Positions 1 through 13,588 of a stretch of DNA of 64,000 nucleotides are shown one piece after another (the stretch's first letter is position 1; each line of letters opens with the position of its first letter). The DNA is from Alphaproteobacteria bacterium. GTDB taxonomy: Bacteria > Pseudomonadota > Alphaproteobacteria > Micropepsales > Micropepsaceae. The notes below the pieces were generated by a model that did not search any database, was not told the DNA's origin, and was given only the letters and a program-made list of their open reading frames with translations. Location: NCBI GenBank assembly GCA_019241645.1, contig JAFAWQ010000048.1:1-64000 (forward strand), written 5' to 3'. The position numbers and the translations under genes are program-made.

Positions 1-2
1 AG

Positions 3-434
3 AACTCCATCCAAAAATGGATGGAGGCGTTCTACGCCGCGCCGAAAACCAAAGACCGCGACATCCACGATCTGATGCAGCTGGCCATGTGCGCGACCTA
101 CGATCCCGATCCAGATGCGTATCTCGGCCTCCGCCTCCCGGTGACAATGGACACTTGCGAACTCATCCCGGAGCGCTGGGCAAACTTCCGCAAATGGGAT
201 CCCTGCGTGATGGTGGACGAGCGGGGTGCCGGCCTGAAGCAGTTGAAAGCGCTCTACATCGATTGCGGCGACATCGATCAGTACAATCTGGTCTACGGCG
301 CACGGCGGTTGCATCGTTCGCTGGAACGGTTCGGCGTGCCGCATACTTACCAAGAATTCCCTGATGACCACACCGCCGTGGACTATAGGATGGACACCAG
401 CCTGCCCATGCTGGCAAAGGCGCTAGCCGCGTGA
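3..434 (+). CDS. esterase-like alpha/beta hydrolase, C-terminal part (5' end outside the window)
   Basis: The frame is open from the left edge of the window, so the gene starts upstream and only about 143 C-terminal residues are visible. The stretch LYIDCGDIDQYNL and the later PDDHTAVDYR look like the acid and histidine regions of a serine esterase of the alpha/beta-hydrolase fold. In that fold a conserved Asp and then His complete the catalytic triad; the nucleophilic serine would be upstream. The stop codon overlaps a GTG (GTGA) that opens the next frame, so the following lipoprotein may be translationally coupled. Substrate unknown. The family call rests on the C-terminus alone. Confidence 0.6.
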   Translation, partial: NSIQKWMEAFYAAPKTKDRDIHDLMQLAMCATYDPDPDAYLGLRLPVTMDTCELIPERWANFRKWDPCVMVDERGAGLKQLKALYIDCGDIDQYNLVYGARRLHRSLERFGVPHTYQEFPDDHTAVDYRMDTSLPMLAKALAA

Positions 435-457
435 CCGGCGGGAATTGGATACAACCG

Positions 458-814
458 ATGCGGATTGCACTGTCTGGCGCAATTGCGCTCGCGCTGCTGT
501 GCGGATGCGCTGTTTGGGAGCTTAATCAGGATCCAGCAGGCATGGGTTACCGCCGCGACGCCAATCGCGTGCTAATCGGTCTGCAGGATTACCGTCGCGA
601 AAAGGGCGGCTTCCCGGATACACTGGCGATGTTAACGCCACAATATTTGCCGTCGCTGCCGGATATTCCGAACGTTCGTTACAGCCCGGCGGATGGTTCG
701 CTGCGTTACAACTACATTCCCTCCTGGCCACAACTGCGCCCCGTAAGCTGCGCTTCGGAAGGCAACACCACCGTCTGGCGCTGCTCCGAGCACCTGACCG
801 ATACACCATTGTAG
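458..814 (+). CDS. small hypothetical lipoprotein
   Basis: 118 residues from the ATG at 458. The N-terminus (MRIALSGAIALALLCGC) is a short lipoprotein signal with lipobox LCGC, so the mature protein would be lipid-anchored at about Cys17. An in-frame GTG at 431 overlaps the upstream stop and would add nine residues; I prefer the ATG because it gives a normal signal peptide. The mature part has Tyr/Pro-rich segments (LTPQYLPSLPDIPNVRYSP) and two late cysteines. I do not recognise the family. Its stop lies one base from the converging ligA stop. Confidence 0.6.
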   Translation: MRIALSGAIALALLCGCAVWELNQDPAGMGYRRDANRVLIGLQDYRREKGGFPDTLAMLTPQYLPSLPDIPNVRYSPADGSLRYNYIPSWPQLRPVSCASEGNTTVWRCSEHLTDTPL

Positions 815-815
815 C

Positions 816-4594
<3,779 letters not shown>

Positions 4595-4604
4595 CCGAGA
4601 TGCC

Positions 4605-5477
4605 TCAGATCGGCGATTTGAACAGCTTCGCAATCCAAGAAGCCGGATTCAGCTCCGGCTTCATATGATGCGTGACCAGCAGATTGTACGAATCCTGATA
4701 CCACATGCTGCCCGGATAATTCGCTCCCAACACGGCGGCCGCCGTTTGAGCCTCCGGATAAACGCCGAGGGCGTAGTAGGCTTCGGTCAACCGCTCGAGC
4801 GCCTCGGCAATTTGCGGGGTGCGCTGGTAGCGCTCCACCACGATGCGGAACCGGTTGATAGCTCCGATATAGTCGCCCCGCTGCAGATAGTAGCGGCCGA
4901 CAGCCATCTCCTTTCCGGCGAGATGGTCCTGGGTCAGGTCGATCTTGAGCAAGGCATCGCGCGCATATTCGGTGTTTGGGAAACGCTGAGCGACGTCCTG
5001 CAACGCCGTAAGCGCCTGCTCGGTGTTCGTCTGGTCGCGGCCGACATCGACGATTTGCTCGTAAAGCGACATCGCCTTCAGATAGAACGCATAGGCCACA
5101 TCCTCGCTGCCGGGATGCAGCTGGATGTATTGGTCCGCCGTGTTGATGGCATCCTGATATTTGTTGCCGCGATAATAGCAGAAAGCGCTCATCAGCATCG
5201 CGCGCCGCGCCCAGATGGAATAGGGGTGCTGACGCTCGACCTCGTCGAACTGCTTGGCGGCCGCTGTCCATGAGCGCTCGCGAATGTGCTTCCAGCCCTC
5301 CTCGTAAATCTGATCGACGGGGCGCTCGACATACTTCGTATCCTCGTCGTCGCCATTGCTGGTGCTGTCGAAAAGGGAGCACGCCGAAAGGCCGATCACG
5401 GCCGCAATCGCGAGCAGGGTAAAACGCGCGCCGGCCGGCCAAGCCTTTGCTCTGCCAAAACTTTCAACCAACATCAT
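4605..5477 (-). CDS. bamD: outer membrane assembly lipoprotein BamD
   Basis: 290 residues from the first of two adjacent ATGs (MMLVESF). A lipoprotein signal ends in the lipobox LSAC (IGLSACSLFDS). The mature protein is built of TPR-like helices (YEEGWKHIRERSWTAAAKQF, YKGALLKIDLTQDH-like segments) typical of BamD/ComL, a subunit of the BAM machine that inserts beta-barrel proteins. It sits between lpxC and recN, a common alphaproteobacterial arrangement. The upstream open frame to 5570 lacks a signal and was not used as the start. Confidence 0.95.
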   Translation of the reverse strand: MMLVESFGRAKAWPAGARFTLLAIAAVIGLSACSLFDSTSNGDDEDTKYVERPVDQIYEEGWKHIRERSWTAAAKQFDEVERQHPYSIWARRAMLMSAFCYYRGNKYQDAINTADQYIQLHPGSEDVAYAFYLKAMSLYEQIVDVGRDQTNTEQALTALQDVAQRFPNTEYARDALLKIDLTQDHLAGKEMAVGRYYLQRGDYIGAINRFRIVVERYQRTPQIAEALERLTEAYYALGVYPEAQTAAAVLGANYPGSMWYQDSYNLLVTHHMKPELNPASWIAKLFKSPI

Positions 5478-5579
5478 GCTTCCAATTTCGGGTTCTATTG
5501 GGCGCCCGTGCTGCCCGGGCCGGTTATGCCATTTCGCGACGGCAGCGGTCCAGACCGACGCCCCGGTCAACTGAAACCC

Positions 5580-6476
5580 CTAATCCAGCGATACCCGGTT
5601 GTAGTTGTCTGGATCGGAGAATAACGCCCGCAACAGTTGATTGTTGAGCCCGTGGCCCGAGCGGTGGCCTTCAAACCGGCCGAGGATGGGCGCGCCGGCC
5701 AAAGCCAGATCACCGATCGCATCGAGGATCTTATGGCGGACGAATTCGTCCGGAAACCGCATCAACGATGAATTGATGACCTTGTCGCCCTCGATGGCCA
5801 GCGTATTCTCCAGAGAGGCCCCCCGGCCCAGGCCTGATTTATTCAGCGCCTCGATTTCATGAACAAAGCCGAAGGTCCGCGCCGGGGCGATGTCCGCCGC
5901 GAAGCCTTCGCGCGAAAACCGCCATTTCAATGCCTGGTGTCCTATTGCCGCGGATGGAAAGTCGATTTCGAAACGGAACTCGCGCGTTTCCGATGGAAAC
6001 AGGGCTGCGCGCGCCTCTTTCGTCCCGACGCTGACGGGGCGTTTGACTTTGATTGCCTCGCGGCTGACGGGGCGTTTGACTTTGATTGCCTCGCGGCTGC
6101 CAGCCGTGTCGACGACACCGGCTTGAGACAGCAGGCTCAGATAGCTGAGGGCATCGCCATCCAGAATGGGCGGTTCCGGACCGTCAAGAATGACATCTAG
6201 GTCATCTATTTCGCATCCCGCCACCGCGGCCATCAGATGTTCGATGACACCGACGCTGGCGCCGTTGCCATTCTCGATGACCGTGCCAAGGCGGGTCTGG
6301 CCAACCTGATCGTAACGCGCCGAAATGATGGCCCCACCGAGATCGTTGCGCCGGAATGCGACGCCTGAACCCGGCATTGCCGGCGCCAGCCGCATATGGA
6401 CACGCGTGCCGGCGTGAAGAGCGACACCCTCGATTTCGATTTCTCGCGCAAGCGTTCGACGGGGCATGACCGTCAA
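5580..6476 (-). CDS. lpxC: UDP-3-O-acyl-N-acetylglucosamine deacetylase LpxC
   Basis: 298 residues. It catalyses the committed step of lipid A synthesis in the cytoplasm. Zinc and catalytic motifs are intact: Glu79-His80 in VIEHLMAAVAG, then RHKILDAIGDL with the second zinc His and Asp, and the catalytic GHRSGHGLNNQ near the C-terminus. Odd feature: the 11-residue block SREAIKVKRPV occurs twice in a row at residues 127-148, encoded by a perfect 33-bp tandem repeat. This falls where domain II begins in known LpxC. Remaining motifs suggest an active enzyme. A terminator lies just upstream, so it may have its own weak promoter or depend on read-through. Confidence 0.96.
   Translation of the reverse strand: MTVMPRRTLAREIEIEGVALHAGTRVHMRLAPAMPGSGVAFRRNDLGGAIISARYDQVGQTRLGTVIENGNGASVGVIEHLMAAVAGCEIDDLDVILDGPEPPILDGDALSYLSLLSQAGVVDTAGSREAIKVKRPVSREAIKVKRPVSVGTKEARAALFPSETREFRFEIDFPSAAIGHQALKWRFSREGFAADIAPARTFGFVHEIEALNKSGLGRGASLENTLAIEGDKVINSSLMRFPDEFVRHKILDAIGDLALAGAPILGRFEGHRSGHGLNNQLLRALFSDPDNYNRVSLD
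6031..6096 (-). repeat. perfect 33-bp in-frame tandem duplication inside lpxC
   Basis: Two identical 33-bp copies lie head to tail at 6031-6063 and 6064-6096 (each starting ctgacggggcgtttgacttt on the plus strand). The next three bases repeat the unit start. The length is a multiple of three, so the reading frame is kept and 11 residues are duplicated. Confidence 0.97.
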
Positions 6477-6492
6477 TGTAGCGTCAGCACAG

Positions 6493-6527
6493 AAAAATAC
6501 ACCGGCAGCGTGGGCTACCGGTGTATT
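6493..6527 (-). terminator. rho-independent terminator after ftsZ
   Basis: In the minus-strand direction a perfect 10-bp stem (AATACACCGG paired with CCGGTGTATT) closes a 12-nt loop and runs straight into a T-run (TATTTTTCT). It begins 15 bp after the ftsZ stop and ends only about 17 bp before the lpxC start codon. Confidence 0.85.
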
Positions 6528-6542
6528 CGCAAGAACGGCGAC

Positions 6543-8048
6543 TTAATTCGTCTGTCGCCGGAGAAAAGCCGGAATCTCGAACTGGTCTTCCGCGTCGAGA
6601 CCGAGATCCGGCTGTGTGGATTGCGGCCCGCGGGGATTCTCCGCTAGCGGTCGCGTCATGACCTGCGCCGTTGCGCGCGATGGAGCGGCGGAACGCTGCA
6701 GTGGCGCGGGCTCGGTTCGCACATCCGGTTTCCGGTCGGACCAACCGCCGAAAAACCGGCGCCGCTTGGACTCCTGCTTGGGCTCCGGCAGGATTTCCCG
6801 CACCGGTTGGTGGCGGACCGGCGGCATTTCCACCATATCTTCATCCGCCGCGGCCAGATCCTCCGTGCCCGGCGTTCCAAGAATCAAGGGCTCGATTGGG
6901 GACATCGGCGGACGCTGCGCCGCGGGCGCCTGGGCCGCCATGTCCTCCGGCAGGCTGTTCATCACCGGCCGCATCGCGACCGCTGCCGGCTGCGGTGGCA
7001 GCGAACTCTGCCGGCCTGGCAGTCCAACAGGCACCGGACGGTTGCGAGGACGCAGCGTCTCGACGTTCGGCGGCATCTTGGTCATGGCTTCGGCTTCGAT
7101 ACCGGTGGCGACCACGGACACACGCAGGCGGCCTTCCATGTTTTCGAGGAGCGTGCCGCCGAAGATGATGTTGGCATCGGGATCGACTTCCGCGCGGATG
7201 CGGTTTGCCGCCTGGTCCACCTCGAACAGCGTCATGTCGGCGCCGCCCGTAATGTTGATGAGGACGCCGCGCGCGCCTTTCATAGACACCTCATCAAGCA
7301 ACGGATTGGAGATGGCGGCTTCCGCGGCCTTGAGCGCGCGCTCCTCTCCTTCAGCTTCGCCAGTGCCCATCATGGCTTTGCCCATCTCGCTCATCACCGT
7401 TTTGATGTCTGCGAAGTCGAGATTGATAAGGCCTGGCATCACGATCAGATCGGTGACGCCGCGCACGCCGGAGTGGAGCACGTCGTCTGCCATTGCGAAG
7501 GCCTGCGCAAAGGTGGTGCGGTCGTTGGCGACCCTGAAGAGATTCTGATTGGGAATGATGATCAGGGTATCCACGAACGCCTGAAGTTCCTCGATGCCGC
7601 GCTCGGCGATGCGCATGCGGCGCTCGCCCTCGAAGGCAAACGGCTTCGTGACCACGCCAACCGTCAGCATGCCCTGCTCGCGCACGGCGCGGGCTATCAC
7701 CGGAGCAGCTCCCGTTCCGGTGCCGCCTCCCATTCCCGCCGTTATGAATACCATGTGCGAACCGGACAATTGGTCGAGCAATTCGTCCAGGGTTTCTTCC
7801 GCACTGGCGCGGCCGACTTCCGGCTTCGCGCCCGCGCCGAGGCCGCTCGTGACCATAGGGCCGATCTGGATTTGCCGTTCGGCTCTGGATTGCGCCAGCG
7901 CCTGCGCGTCAGTGTTGGCGACCACGAACTCGACGCCTTCCAGCTTGGAGGCGATCATGTTGTTGACGGCATTTCCCCCGGCCCCGCCAACGCCCAGCAC
8001 GGTAATACGTGGGCGCAGCTCCGTCTTCTCGGGCACTCCGATTTTCAT
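6543..8048 (-). CDS. ftsZ: cell division GTPase FtsZ
   Basis: 501 residues. The tubulin-like GTPase that forms the Z-ring. The GTP-binding glycine loop GGGTGTG is at 107-113, with the earlier [12 protein letters not shown] loop near residue 20 and the synergy-loop region [12 protein letters not shown] long Pro/Gln-rich linker follows the GTPase body (about 320-485). The tail [12 protein letters not shown] is the conserved C-terminal peptide that binds FtsA. The long linker is usual in alphaproteobacteria. It lies 83 bp downstream of ftsA, the widest gap within the dcw block, so it may also have a local promoter. A strong terminator follows. Confidence 0.98.
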   Translation of the reverse strand: MKIGVPEKTELRPRITVLGVGGAGGNAVNNMIASKLEGVEFVVANTDAQALAQSRAERQIQIGPMVTSGLGAGAKPEVGRASAEETLDELLDQLSGSHMVFITAGMGGGTGTGAAPVIARAVREQGMLTVGVVTKPFAFEGERRMRIAERGIEELQAFVDTLIIIPNQNLFRVANDRTTFAQAFAMADDVLHSGVRGVTDLIVMPGLINLDFADIKTVMSEMGKAMMGTGEAEGEERALKAAEAAISNPLLDEVSMKGARGVLINITGGADMTLFEVDQAANRIRAEVDPDANIIFGGTLLENMEGRLRVSVVATGIEAEAMTKMPPNVETLRPRNRPVPVGLPGRQSSLPPQPAAVAMRPVMNSLPEDMAAQAPAAQRPPMSPIEPLILGTPGTEDLAAADEDMVEMPPVRHQPVREILPEPKQESKRRRFFGGWSDRKPDVRTEPAPLQRSAAPSRATAQVMTRPLAENPRGPQSTQPDLGLDAEDQFEIPAFLRRQTN

Positions 8049-8131
8049 TTCAGTCTCCGTTCCTCATCCCTTCACGACCTGAAGCAGCCACCAAAATCCC
8101 GTGTGCCCGTTTCTTTTATAGCGCACGCGAA

Positions 8132-9415
8132 TCACCCAAAGATACCGCCAACGAAGCGGCGCAAGAATCCCGTCTCCCGGGCCTCATCCTGAGGCGATTC
8201 GAGATCGGGGTTTAGAATCTCAAGAGGCATCGTTGCCCCCGCGATAAGAAGGCCCAAGGCGGTCGCGTAATCGGGACCCGCGCCGGCAGCCGGCAAGCCG
8301 GGATACGTTTGAGGGCGGCCGAGCCGGACCTGCTTGTTCAGCAGGCGTTGCGCGAGCTCCCTTGTCCCGGCCAATTGGCTTGCCCCGCCCGTCAGCACGG
8401 CGCGGCGGCCGGCGGCAACGTCAAGGCCGCTGGCACGGAGCCTGTTCTGCACCTCGAGCAATATCTCCTCAAGACGCGGCTGGATAATGCGTGTCAACAT
8501 CGAGCGGGGAACGCGGTAGGCATAGTCGTCGCCGTCTTCGCCCATTTGCGGCACGGCCACCACATCGGTGCCGGTTTCGATTTCTCCCAGCGCCGCGCCG
8601 TATAAAGTCTTCAGCCGTTCCGCGGCGGAAAGGGGTGCCGCCAGCATGCGGGCAAGGTCGGATGTCACATGACTACCGCCCATCGGCACGACCTCGGCAT
8701 GCACGAGCTGCCCTTCCATGAACACCGCGAGCGAGGTAGTGCCGCCACCCATATCGATGACGGTCGCGCCGAGCTGCATCTCGTCGGGCGTGAGACAGGA
8801 AAGACCGCTCGCGTAGGGCGCGGCCAATGCCGCGCCGATCGTAAGATGGCAGCGCTCCACGGCCAGTTTCAGATTCTGAAGTGGCAGAGGCTTCACCGCA
8901 ACACCATGCATGGTGACGCCAATGCGCTGGCAAAACATCCCCCGTGGATCGCGAACGCCGCGGGCTTCATCCACCACATAAGAGACCGGTGCCGACTGGA
9001 TCAGTTCGTGGTCGTCAACGCGGCAATTTCCCCGCGCCTCGCCCAATAAGTCCTGGATGTGCTGGTCGGTGACCAGTTCTCCGCCCAGCTGCATCGCGGC
9101 TCGCGCCGTCACGCTCTTGGGCATGCCACAATTCACCGAAATGAGGATCGTCTGAATCCGCGTATCGGCGTGATTTTCGGCCGCGGCAACCGCTTCGCGG
9201 ATGGAATCCTCCGCCTCATGCACGTTGACCACGGTACCGGACTTCATGCCCTGCGATTCCCGCAACGCGGCCCCGGCAACGCGCAAGGAACCTGGCTCGG
9301 CGCGGCCGATCAGACAGACCACTTTCGAGGAGCCGACATCCAGCGCGGCGACCGTTCCCGTGCGGTATGCGGTCGGCTGCGCTCCTGTCGTGCGCAATCT
9401 CACCGTTTCACCCAT
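8132..9415 (-). CDS. ftsA: cell division protein FtsA
   Basis: 427 residues. An actin-like membrane tether for FtsZ. The actin-fold phosphate loop is seen in TGTVAALDVGSSKVVCLIGR, the second phosphate motif in GATVIDMGGGTTSLAVF, and the adenosine motif in VLTGGASQLAGTRELAQ. The C-terminus (EARETGFLRRFVGGIFG) is the amphipathic membrane-targeting helix. The ATG directly follows the ftsQ stop with no intervening base. Confidence 0.97.
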   Translation of the reverse strand: MGETVRLRTTGAQPTAYRTGTVAALDVGSSKVVCLIGRAEPGSLRVAGAALRESQGMKSGTVVNVHEAEDSIREAVAAAENHADTRIQTILISVNCGMPKSVTARAAMQLGGELVTDQHIQDLLGEARGNCRVDDHELIQSAPVSYVVDEARGVRDPRGMFCQRIGVTMHGVAVKPLPLQNLKLAVERCHLTIGAALAAPYASGLSCLTPDEMQLGATVIDMGGGTTSLAVFMEGQLVHAEVVPMGGSHVTSDLARMLAAPLSAAERLKTLYGAALGEIETGTDVVAVPQMGEDGDDYAYRVPRSMLTRIIQPRLEEILLEVQNRLRASGLDVAAGRRAVLTGGASQLAGTRELAQRLLNKQVRLGRPQTYPGLPAAGAGPDYATALGLLIAGATMPLEILNPDLESPQDEARETGFLRRFVGGIFG

Positions 9416-10351
9416 CTAAGTCGGTTCCCCCCGCGAGCTCTTGTGCGGCGTTACGTGACGCAGCCCAAAGATATAGTTGTCATGCGAACGCAAATCTATT
9501 TCCGCGATGTCGCGCTCAAGCACGCCCTTGTCGACAATCAGCCGCTCGAGCGCGGCGAGTTCTCTGGTCCAGTGCTCTTCCGGCAGCTTGACCAGCACGC
9601 CGTCGTCGAGAAGCAGGTTCCATCGCCGTCCGGAGACCCGCTGCATGGCTTTGACGCGCGCGGCGACGGCATGGTGTCTGCGGATCGCGGTCACGAGCTC
9701 GGCGGCCCCGTCAGGCCGATCTCCAAAAAAGAACGGGGCGCGCCTGAACAGGGCGGCCTTGACCTGCGCGATCGGGCGGCCATCGCGCTCCACCGCGTAA
9801 AGGCCATGATCGGACTGCCACAGCGCGAAGGGCACCCGCTCAATCAGTTGCACATCGACTGCATCCGGATAGTGCCGCGAAATCGTGACGTCACGAATCC
9901 AAGGCAGTGTCTTCAACCGGGTGCGTGCCTCCTGCGGATCGGCTGCAAAGATGGAATCGCCGGCGCCGAAGCCGAGTAGGCCATACACCTCCCGGGGTGC
10001 CTCGTTGTGATTTCCGTGGATGCGAATGGTTGCGATCGAGAGTCCGGAATCCGCGCCCACGGTATCCGCTGCGCGGCTCACAGCGGCAAGCGCACGCTGT
10101 GCATGACCCTGGACGACGAGGTACGTCGCGCCAGCCACGATTCCGAGGACCATGGTGAGAAGAACGGTAGACCGCCGTGGATTGAGAAAGGCCGTCAGCG
10201 CGCCCGCAAGCCTCGACAAAGGGCCGGCGCGCGAGCTGGCGCGCGCACTGCTCACGCCACGCTTCGCGGTTCCGCGTGCTGGCGCGACGCGGCGGCTGGC
10301 CGACACACGGCCGCGCGTACGCGCATTTGCGGCTGCGCTCACCGATCGCAT
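9416..10351 (-). CDS. ftsQ: cell division protein FtsQ
   Basis: 311 residues. A bitopic inner-membrane divisome protein. A long basic cytoplasmic tail rich in Ala and Arg (residues 1-60) precedes one membrane segment at about 62-80 ([19 protein letters not shown]). A POTRA domain follows at about 105-175 ([21 protein letters not shown]), then the FtsQ beta domain ([37 protein letters not shown]). The start overlaps the ddl end by 13 bp. Confidence 0.94.
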   Translation of the reverse strand: MRSVSAAANARTRGRVSASRRVAPARGTAKRGVSSARASSRAGPLSRLAGALTAFLNPRRSTVLLTMVLGIVAGATYLVVQGHAQRALAAVSRAADTVGADSGLSIATIRIHGNHNEAPREVYGLLGFGAGDSIFAADPQEARTRLKTLPWIRDVTISRHYPDAVDVQLIERVPFALWQSDHGLYAVERDGRPIAQVKAALFRRAPFFFGDRPDGAAELVTAIRRHHAVAARVKAMQRVSGRRWNLLLDDGVLVKLPEEHWTRELAALERLIVDKGVLERDIAEIDLRSHDNYIFGLRHVTPHKSSRGEPT

Positions 10352-11262
10352 GAGGCATCCTCAACAAGCCACCGACACAAGCTGGCATAGCTCAACCCTG
10401 TATAGGCAGCCTGTTCAGGCACCAGCGATGTGGGCGTCATGCCTGGTTGGGTATTGGTCTCCAGCGCAATCAGCCGGCCCGTGCCGCTGGAGTCATCGTA
10501 GCGAAAATCCGTGCGCGTCACGCCTCGGCATCCAAGAGCCTCATGGGCCAGAACCGCGAGGTGCATGGCCTCCTGAGTAACGGCAGAAGGTATATCGGCG
10601 GGCAGAGTATGGCGTGAGCCTCCCGCCGCGTATTTGGCTTCGTAATCGTAAAACTCCAGATTGGTCGTGATCTCGGTCACCGCCAGGGCCTTGCCGCCGA
10701 GCACGCTGACCGTGAGCTCGCGGCCGGGCACGAACTCCTCGATCATCATCTCCTGGCCGAGGTTCCACTCGGGCCGGGTGAGTTCCGATGGCGGGCGGTT
10801 GTCGCCTTTGCGAATGATGTAGACGCCGACTGACGAGCCCTCGTTCACCGGCTTGATCACATAGGGTGGTTCCATCAGGTGTTCTCGGCCAGCCTCGTGA
10901 CGATCGGCGACAATGGAATTCACAACGGGAATACCGGCCGCGCGGTAGACATCCTTCGTGCGCTGTTTGTGCATGGCAAGCGACGACGCCAGAACGCCGG
11001 AATGGGTGTAGGGGATTGCCATCCATTCGAGCAGCCCCTGAATGCAGCCATCTTCGCCCCACCGGCCATGCAGCGCATTGAAGGCGCAATCGGGCTTGGC
11101 ATCGAGAAGCTGGCTAGCCGGGTTTTCGCCCGGATCTATTTCGGCGACATCGAATCCCTCATCGCGAAGGGCACGCGCGCAGCCTGCTCCGGATGAAAGG
11201 CTGACCTCGCGCTCCGCCGATCGTCCGCCAAGAAGAACGGCTATGCGGTGGAACCGGCTCAT
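10339..11262 (-). CDS. ddl: D-alanine--D-alanine ligase Ddl
   Basis: 307 residues, starting at the ATG before [20 protein letters not shown]. Makes the D-Ala-D-Ala dipeptide for MurF. The ATP-grasp core shows [16 protein letters not shown], the serine loop [14 protein letters not shown], and the C-terminal [19 protein letters not shown], which carries the magnesium ligands and the nucleotide-proximal Asn. Its ATG overlaps the murB stop (ATGA), which fixes the start and suggests coupling. Confidence 0.96.
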   Translation of the reverse strand: MSRFHRIAVLLGGRSAEREVSLSSGAGCARALRDEGFDVAEIDPGENPASQLLDAKPDCAFNALHGRWGEDGCIQGLLEWMAIPYTHSGVLASSLAMHKQRTKDVYRAAGIPVVNSIVADRHEAGREHLMEPPYVIKPVNEGSSVGVYIIRKGDNRPPSELTRPEWNLGQEMMIEEFVPGRELTVSVLGGKALAVTEITTNLEFYDYEAKYAAGGSRHTLPADIPSAVTQEAMHLAVLAHEALGCRGVTRTDFRYDDSSGTGRLIALETNTQPGMTPTSLVPEQAAYTGLSYASLCRWLVEDASCDR

Positions 11263-12161
11263 GGAACTCCCACGCGCTTGATTTCCCATTCGAGCGCAAT
11301 GCCGAATTTCGCTTTCACCCGGGCTCGGACCTCTTCCCCCAATTGCTCAATCTCGGCGCCGGTTGCCTCGCCGGTATTGATGAGAAAATTGCAGTGCTTC
11401 TCGGATACCTGTGCCGCACCAAGCTGCAAGCCACGGCATCCTGCCTCATCGATCAGCTGCCATGCCTTGTGGCCGGGCGGATTCTTGAAAGTCGAGCCGC
11501 CGGTTTTCGCCTTTACAGGCTGAGTCGATTCGCGCTGTTCCACAAGCGCGTTCATCCGGGCGCGGACCTCTTTGGCGTCCTCTGCTTCACCTCGGAGCGT
11601 GGCTTCAACGAAGACAATATCCTCTGCCGCTCCGGTTCGCCGGTATGCGAACGCCATGTCATCAGGCGTTAAAGTCAGGATGTTGCCTTGGCCGTCGACA
11701 GCTTTGGCTTCGACGAACACGTCTCTGACCTCGCGGCCGTAGCAGCCGGCATTCATGCGCAGCGCGCCGCCGATGGTTCCCGGAATTCCACGCAGGAATT
11801 CGAGGCCGCCGATGCCGGCTTCGGCCGCCACTCGCGCGACCGCGGCATCGAGCGCGGCCGCGCCGGCGCGAACGCAGGTGCCTTCCACACCAATCCTGCC
11901 AAAGCTGGCCGGCAGGCGAATGACGACACCCGGGATCCCGCCGTCCCGGATCAGCAGGTTCGAACCAACGCCGATCACCGTGAACCGCATATCCGCGGGC
12001 TTGGCGTACAAAAAGGTTGCCAGGTCTTCCACATCGGCGGGACGGAACAGCGTCTCTGCGGGGCCGCCCGCTCTGAACCAGACGAAGTCCCTGAGCGGCG
12101 CGTTCTCCGCATAGGTGCCGCGTACCGGCGGAAGCGCGAAGCAGGGACGCGATTGCATCAT
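11259..12161 (-). CDS. murB: UDP-N-acetylenolpyruvoylglucosamine reductase MurB
   Basis: 300 residues. The FAD enzyme that reduces enolpyruvyl-UDP-GlcNAc to UDP-MurNAc. The FAD domain shows [13 protein letters not shown] and [14 protein letters not shown]. The active site includes YRRTG and the proton-donor serine in [21 protein letters not shown]. The short form without the extra domain is usual in alphaproteobacteria. It overlaps murC and ddl by 4 bp on either side. Confidence 0.97.
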   Translation of the reverse strand: MMQSRPCFALPPVRGTYAENAPLRDFVWFRAGGPAETLFRPADVEDLATFLYAKPADMRFTVIGVGSNLLIRDGGIPGVVIRLPASFGRIGVEGTCVRAGAAALDAAVARVAAEAGIGGLEFLRGIPGTIGGALRMNAGCYGREVRDVFVEAKAVDGQGNILTLTPDDMAFAYRRTGAAEDIVFVEATLRGEAEDAKEVRARMNALVEQRESTQPVKAKTGGSTFKNPPGHKAWQLIDEAGCRGLQLGAAQVSEKHCNFLINTGEATGAEIEQLGEEVRARVKAKFGIALEWEIKRVGVP

Positions 12162-13588
12162 TGCCGTCCTTCCCGTGCCTTTAGGACGGCCTCAAGTCCG
12201 TTCGCCCAGTTCGTGCTGGAGCCCGCCCCCAGGAAAATGATCGCGCCTCCGGGCTCGGCGAATGGCGAAACGAGGTCCGGGAGTTCTTCCGGCGATTCGA
12301 TCGTCAGCACGTTCTTGTGGCCGTGCGCGCGAACAGCGTCAGCGTAGGTAATGTGCGTGATACCTTCGATGGGCTGCTCACCCGCGGAATACACAGGCGT
12401 AATGATCGCGGTATCGGCGTCATTGAGGCAGGTGCAAAACTGCTCAAAGGTATCGCGCAAGCGGCTGTAACGATGCGGCTGCACGATTGCGACGATGGGG
12501 CCCGCATAGGCCTGTCGCGCCGCTTTCAGTGCTGCCGCGATCTTGAAGGGATTGTGCCCATAATCGTCAATGATCGCAGCACCATTCCACTCGCCGACCC
12601 TGCTGAAGCGGCGCCGCACACCTTCAAAGGCGCTGAAGGCCGTGCGGATGCGATGATCGCTGACACCCAGTTCGCGGGCAACCGTGATCGCCGCAAGTGA
12701 ATTCAGCACATTATGGTCGCCCGGCATGGGCAGAGTAATCGCCTCGATACGCGTTTCCGAACCCGTTCGCCGGTCGCTGACGATCACATCGAAGCGAGAG
12801 CCGCCTTCGGCAAACGCAATGTTCACCGCGCGTATATCGGCCTGCGGACCGAAGCCGTAGGTGATCAGCCGGCGGTCCATGATGTGGCCGACCATCTTTT
12901 GCACTTCCGGATGGTCGAGACACAGCACGGCGAAGCCATAGAACGGCACGTTCTCGATGAAGCGCTGGAAAGCTTCGCGCATACGGTCGAAGGTACCGTA
13001 GTAATCCAGATGATCTGGATCCGCGTTGGTGAGGATTGCTATCGTTGCGGGCAGCCGCAGAAAAGAGCCATCGCTTTCATCGGCTTCCACCACCACCCAA
13101 TCACCCGCGCCCACGCGCGCATTCGTCCCGTAGGCGTTGATGATCCCGCCATTGACGACTGTCGGGTCCAGACCGCCGGCATCAAGCAGCGCGGCCACCA
13201 TGGTCGTGGTGGTGGTCTTGCCGTTGGTGCCGGCGACCGCCACGCACCATTTGAGGCGCATGATTTCAGCGAGCATTTCGGCGCGGCGCACCAGGGGCAG
13301 CCCCCGCTGTCGTGCCGCCTCGAATTCCACATTGCCTTGTTTCACGGCGGATGAATAAACGACGGCATAGACGTTGCCGACATTTTCGGCGGCATGGCCG
13401 ATGGTTACGGAAATTCCGAGCCCGCGCAGGCGCTTGACATTCGCGCTCTCCACCGCATCGGAGCCGCACACCTTGTAGCCCAGATTATGCATGATCTCGG
13501 CAATGCCGCTCATGCCGATCCCGCCGATGCCGATGAAGTGGATCGGCCCGATATCGAGCGGCACGCGCGTGGGTGACGGTACCGTCAT
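12158..13588 (-). CDS. murC: UDP-N-acetylmuramate--L-alanine ligase MurC
   Basis: 476 residues from the ATG before [27 protein letters not shown]. The frame is open 306 bp further upstream inside murG, but only this ATG overlaps the murG stop in the ATGA form seen throughout the block. Adds the first amino acid to UDP-MurNAc. Visible: the N-terminal Rossmann loop GIGGIGMSG, the ATP P-loop [13 protein letters not shown], and the central metal-binding [12 protein letters not shown]. Confidence 0.97.
   Translation of the reverse strand: MTVPSPTRVPLDIGPIHFIGIGGIGMSGIAEIMHNLGYKVCGSDAVESANVKRLRGLGISVTIGHAAENVGNVYAVVYSSAVKQGNVEFEAARQRGLPLVRRAEMLAEIMRLKWCVAVAGTNGKTTTTTMVAALLDAGGLDPTVVNGGIINAYGTNARVGAGDWVVVEADESDGSFLRLPATIAILTNADPDHLDYYGTFDRMREAFQRFIENVPFYGFAVLCLDHPEVQKMVGHIMDRRLITYGFGPQADIRAVNIAFAEGGSRFDVIVSDRRTGSETRIEAITLPMPGDHNVLNSLAAITVARELGVSDHRIRTAFSAFEGVRRRFSRVGEWNGAAIIDDYGHNPFKIAAALKAARQAYAGPIVAIVQPHRYSRLRDTFEQFCTCLNDADTAIITPVYSAGEQPIEGITHITYADAVRAHGHKNVLTIESPEELPDLVSPFAEPGGAIIFLGAGSSTNWANGLEAVLKAREGRQ

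Noticed and set aside
6807-8192. 461-residue open frame antisense to ftsZ
   Set aside because: It mirrors a conserved gene with strong GC bias at third positions; the translation is His/Arg/Asp-rich and has no family motif.
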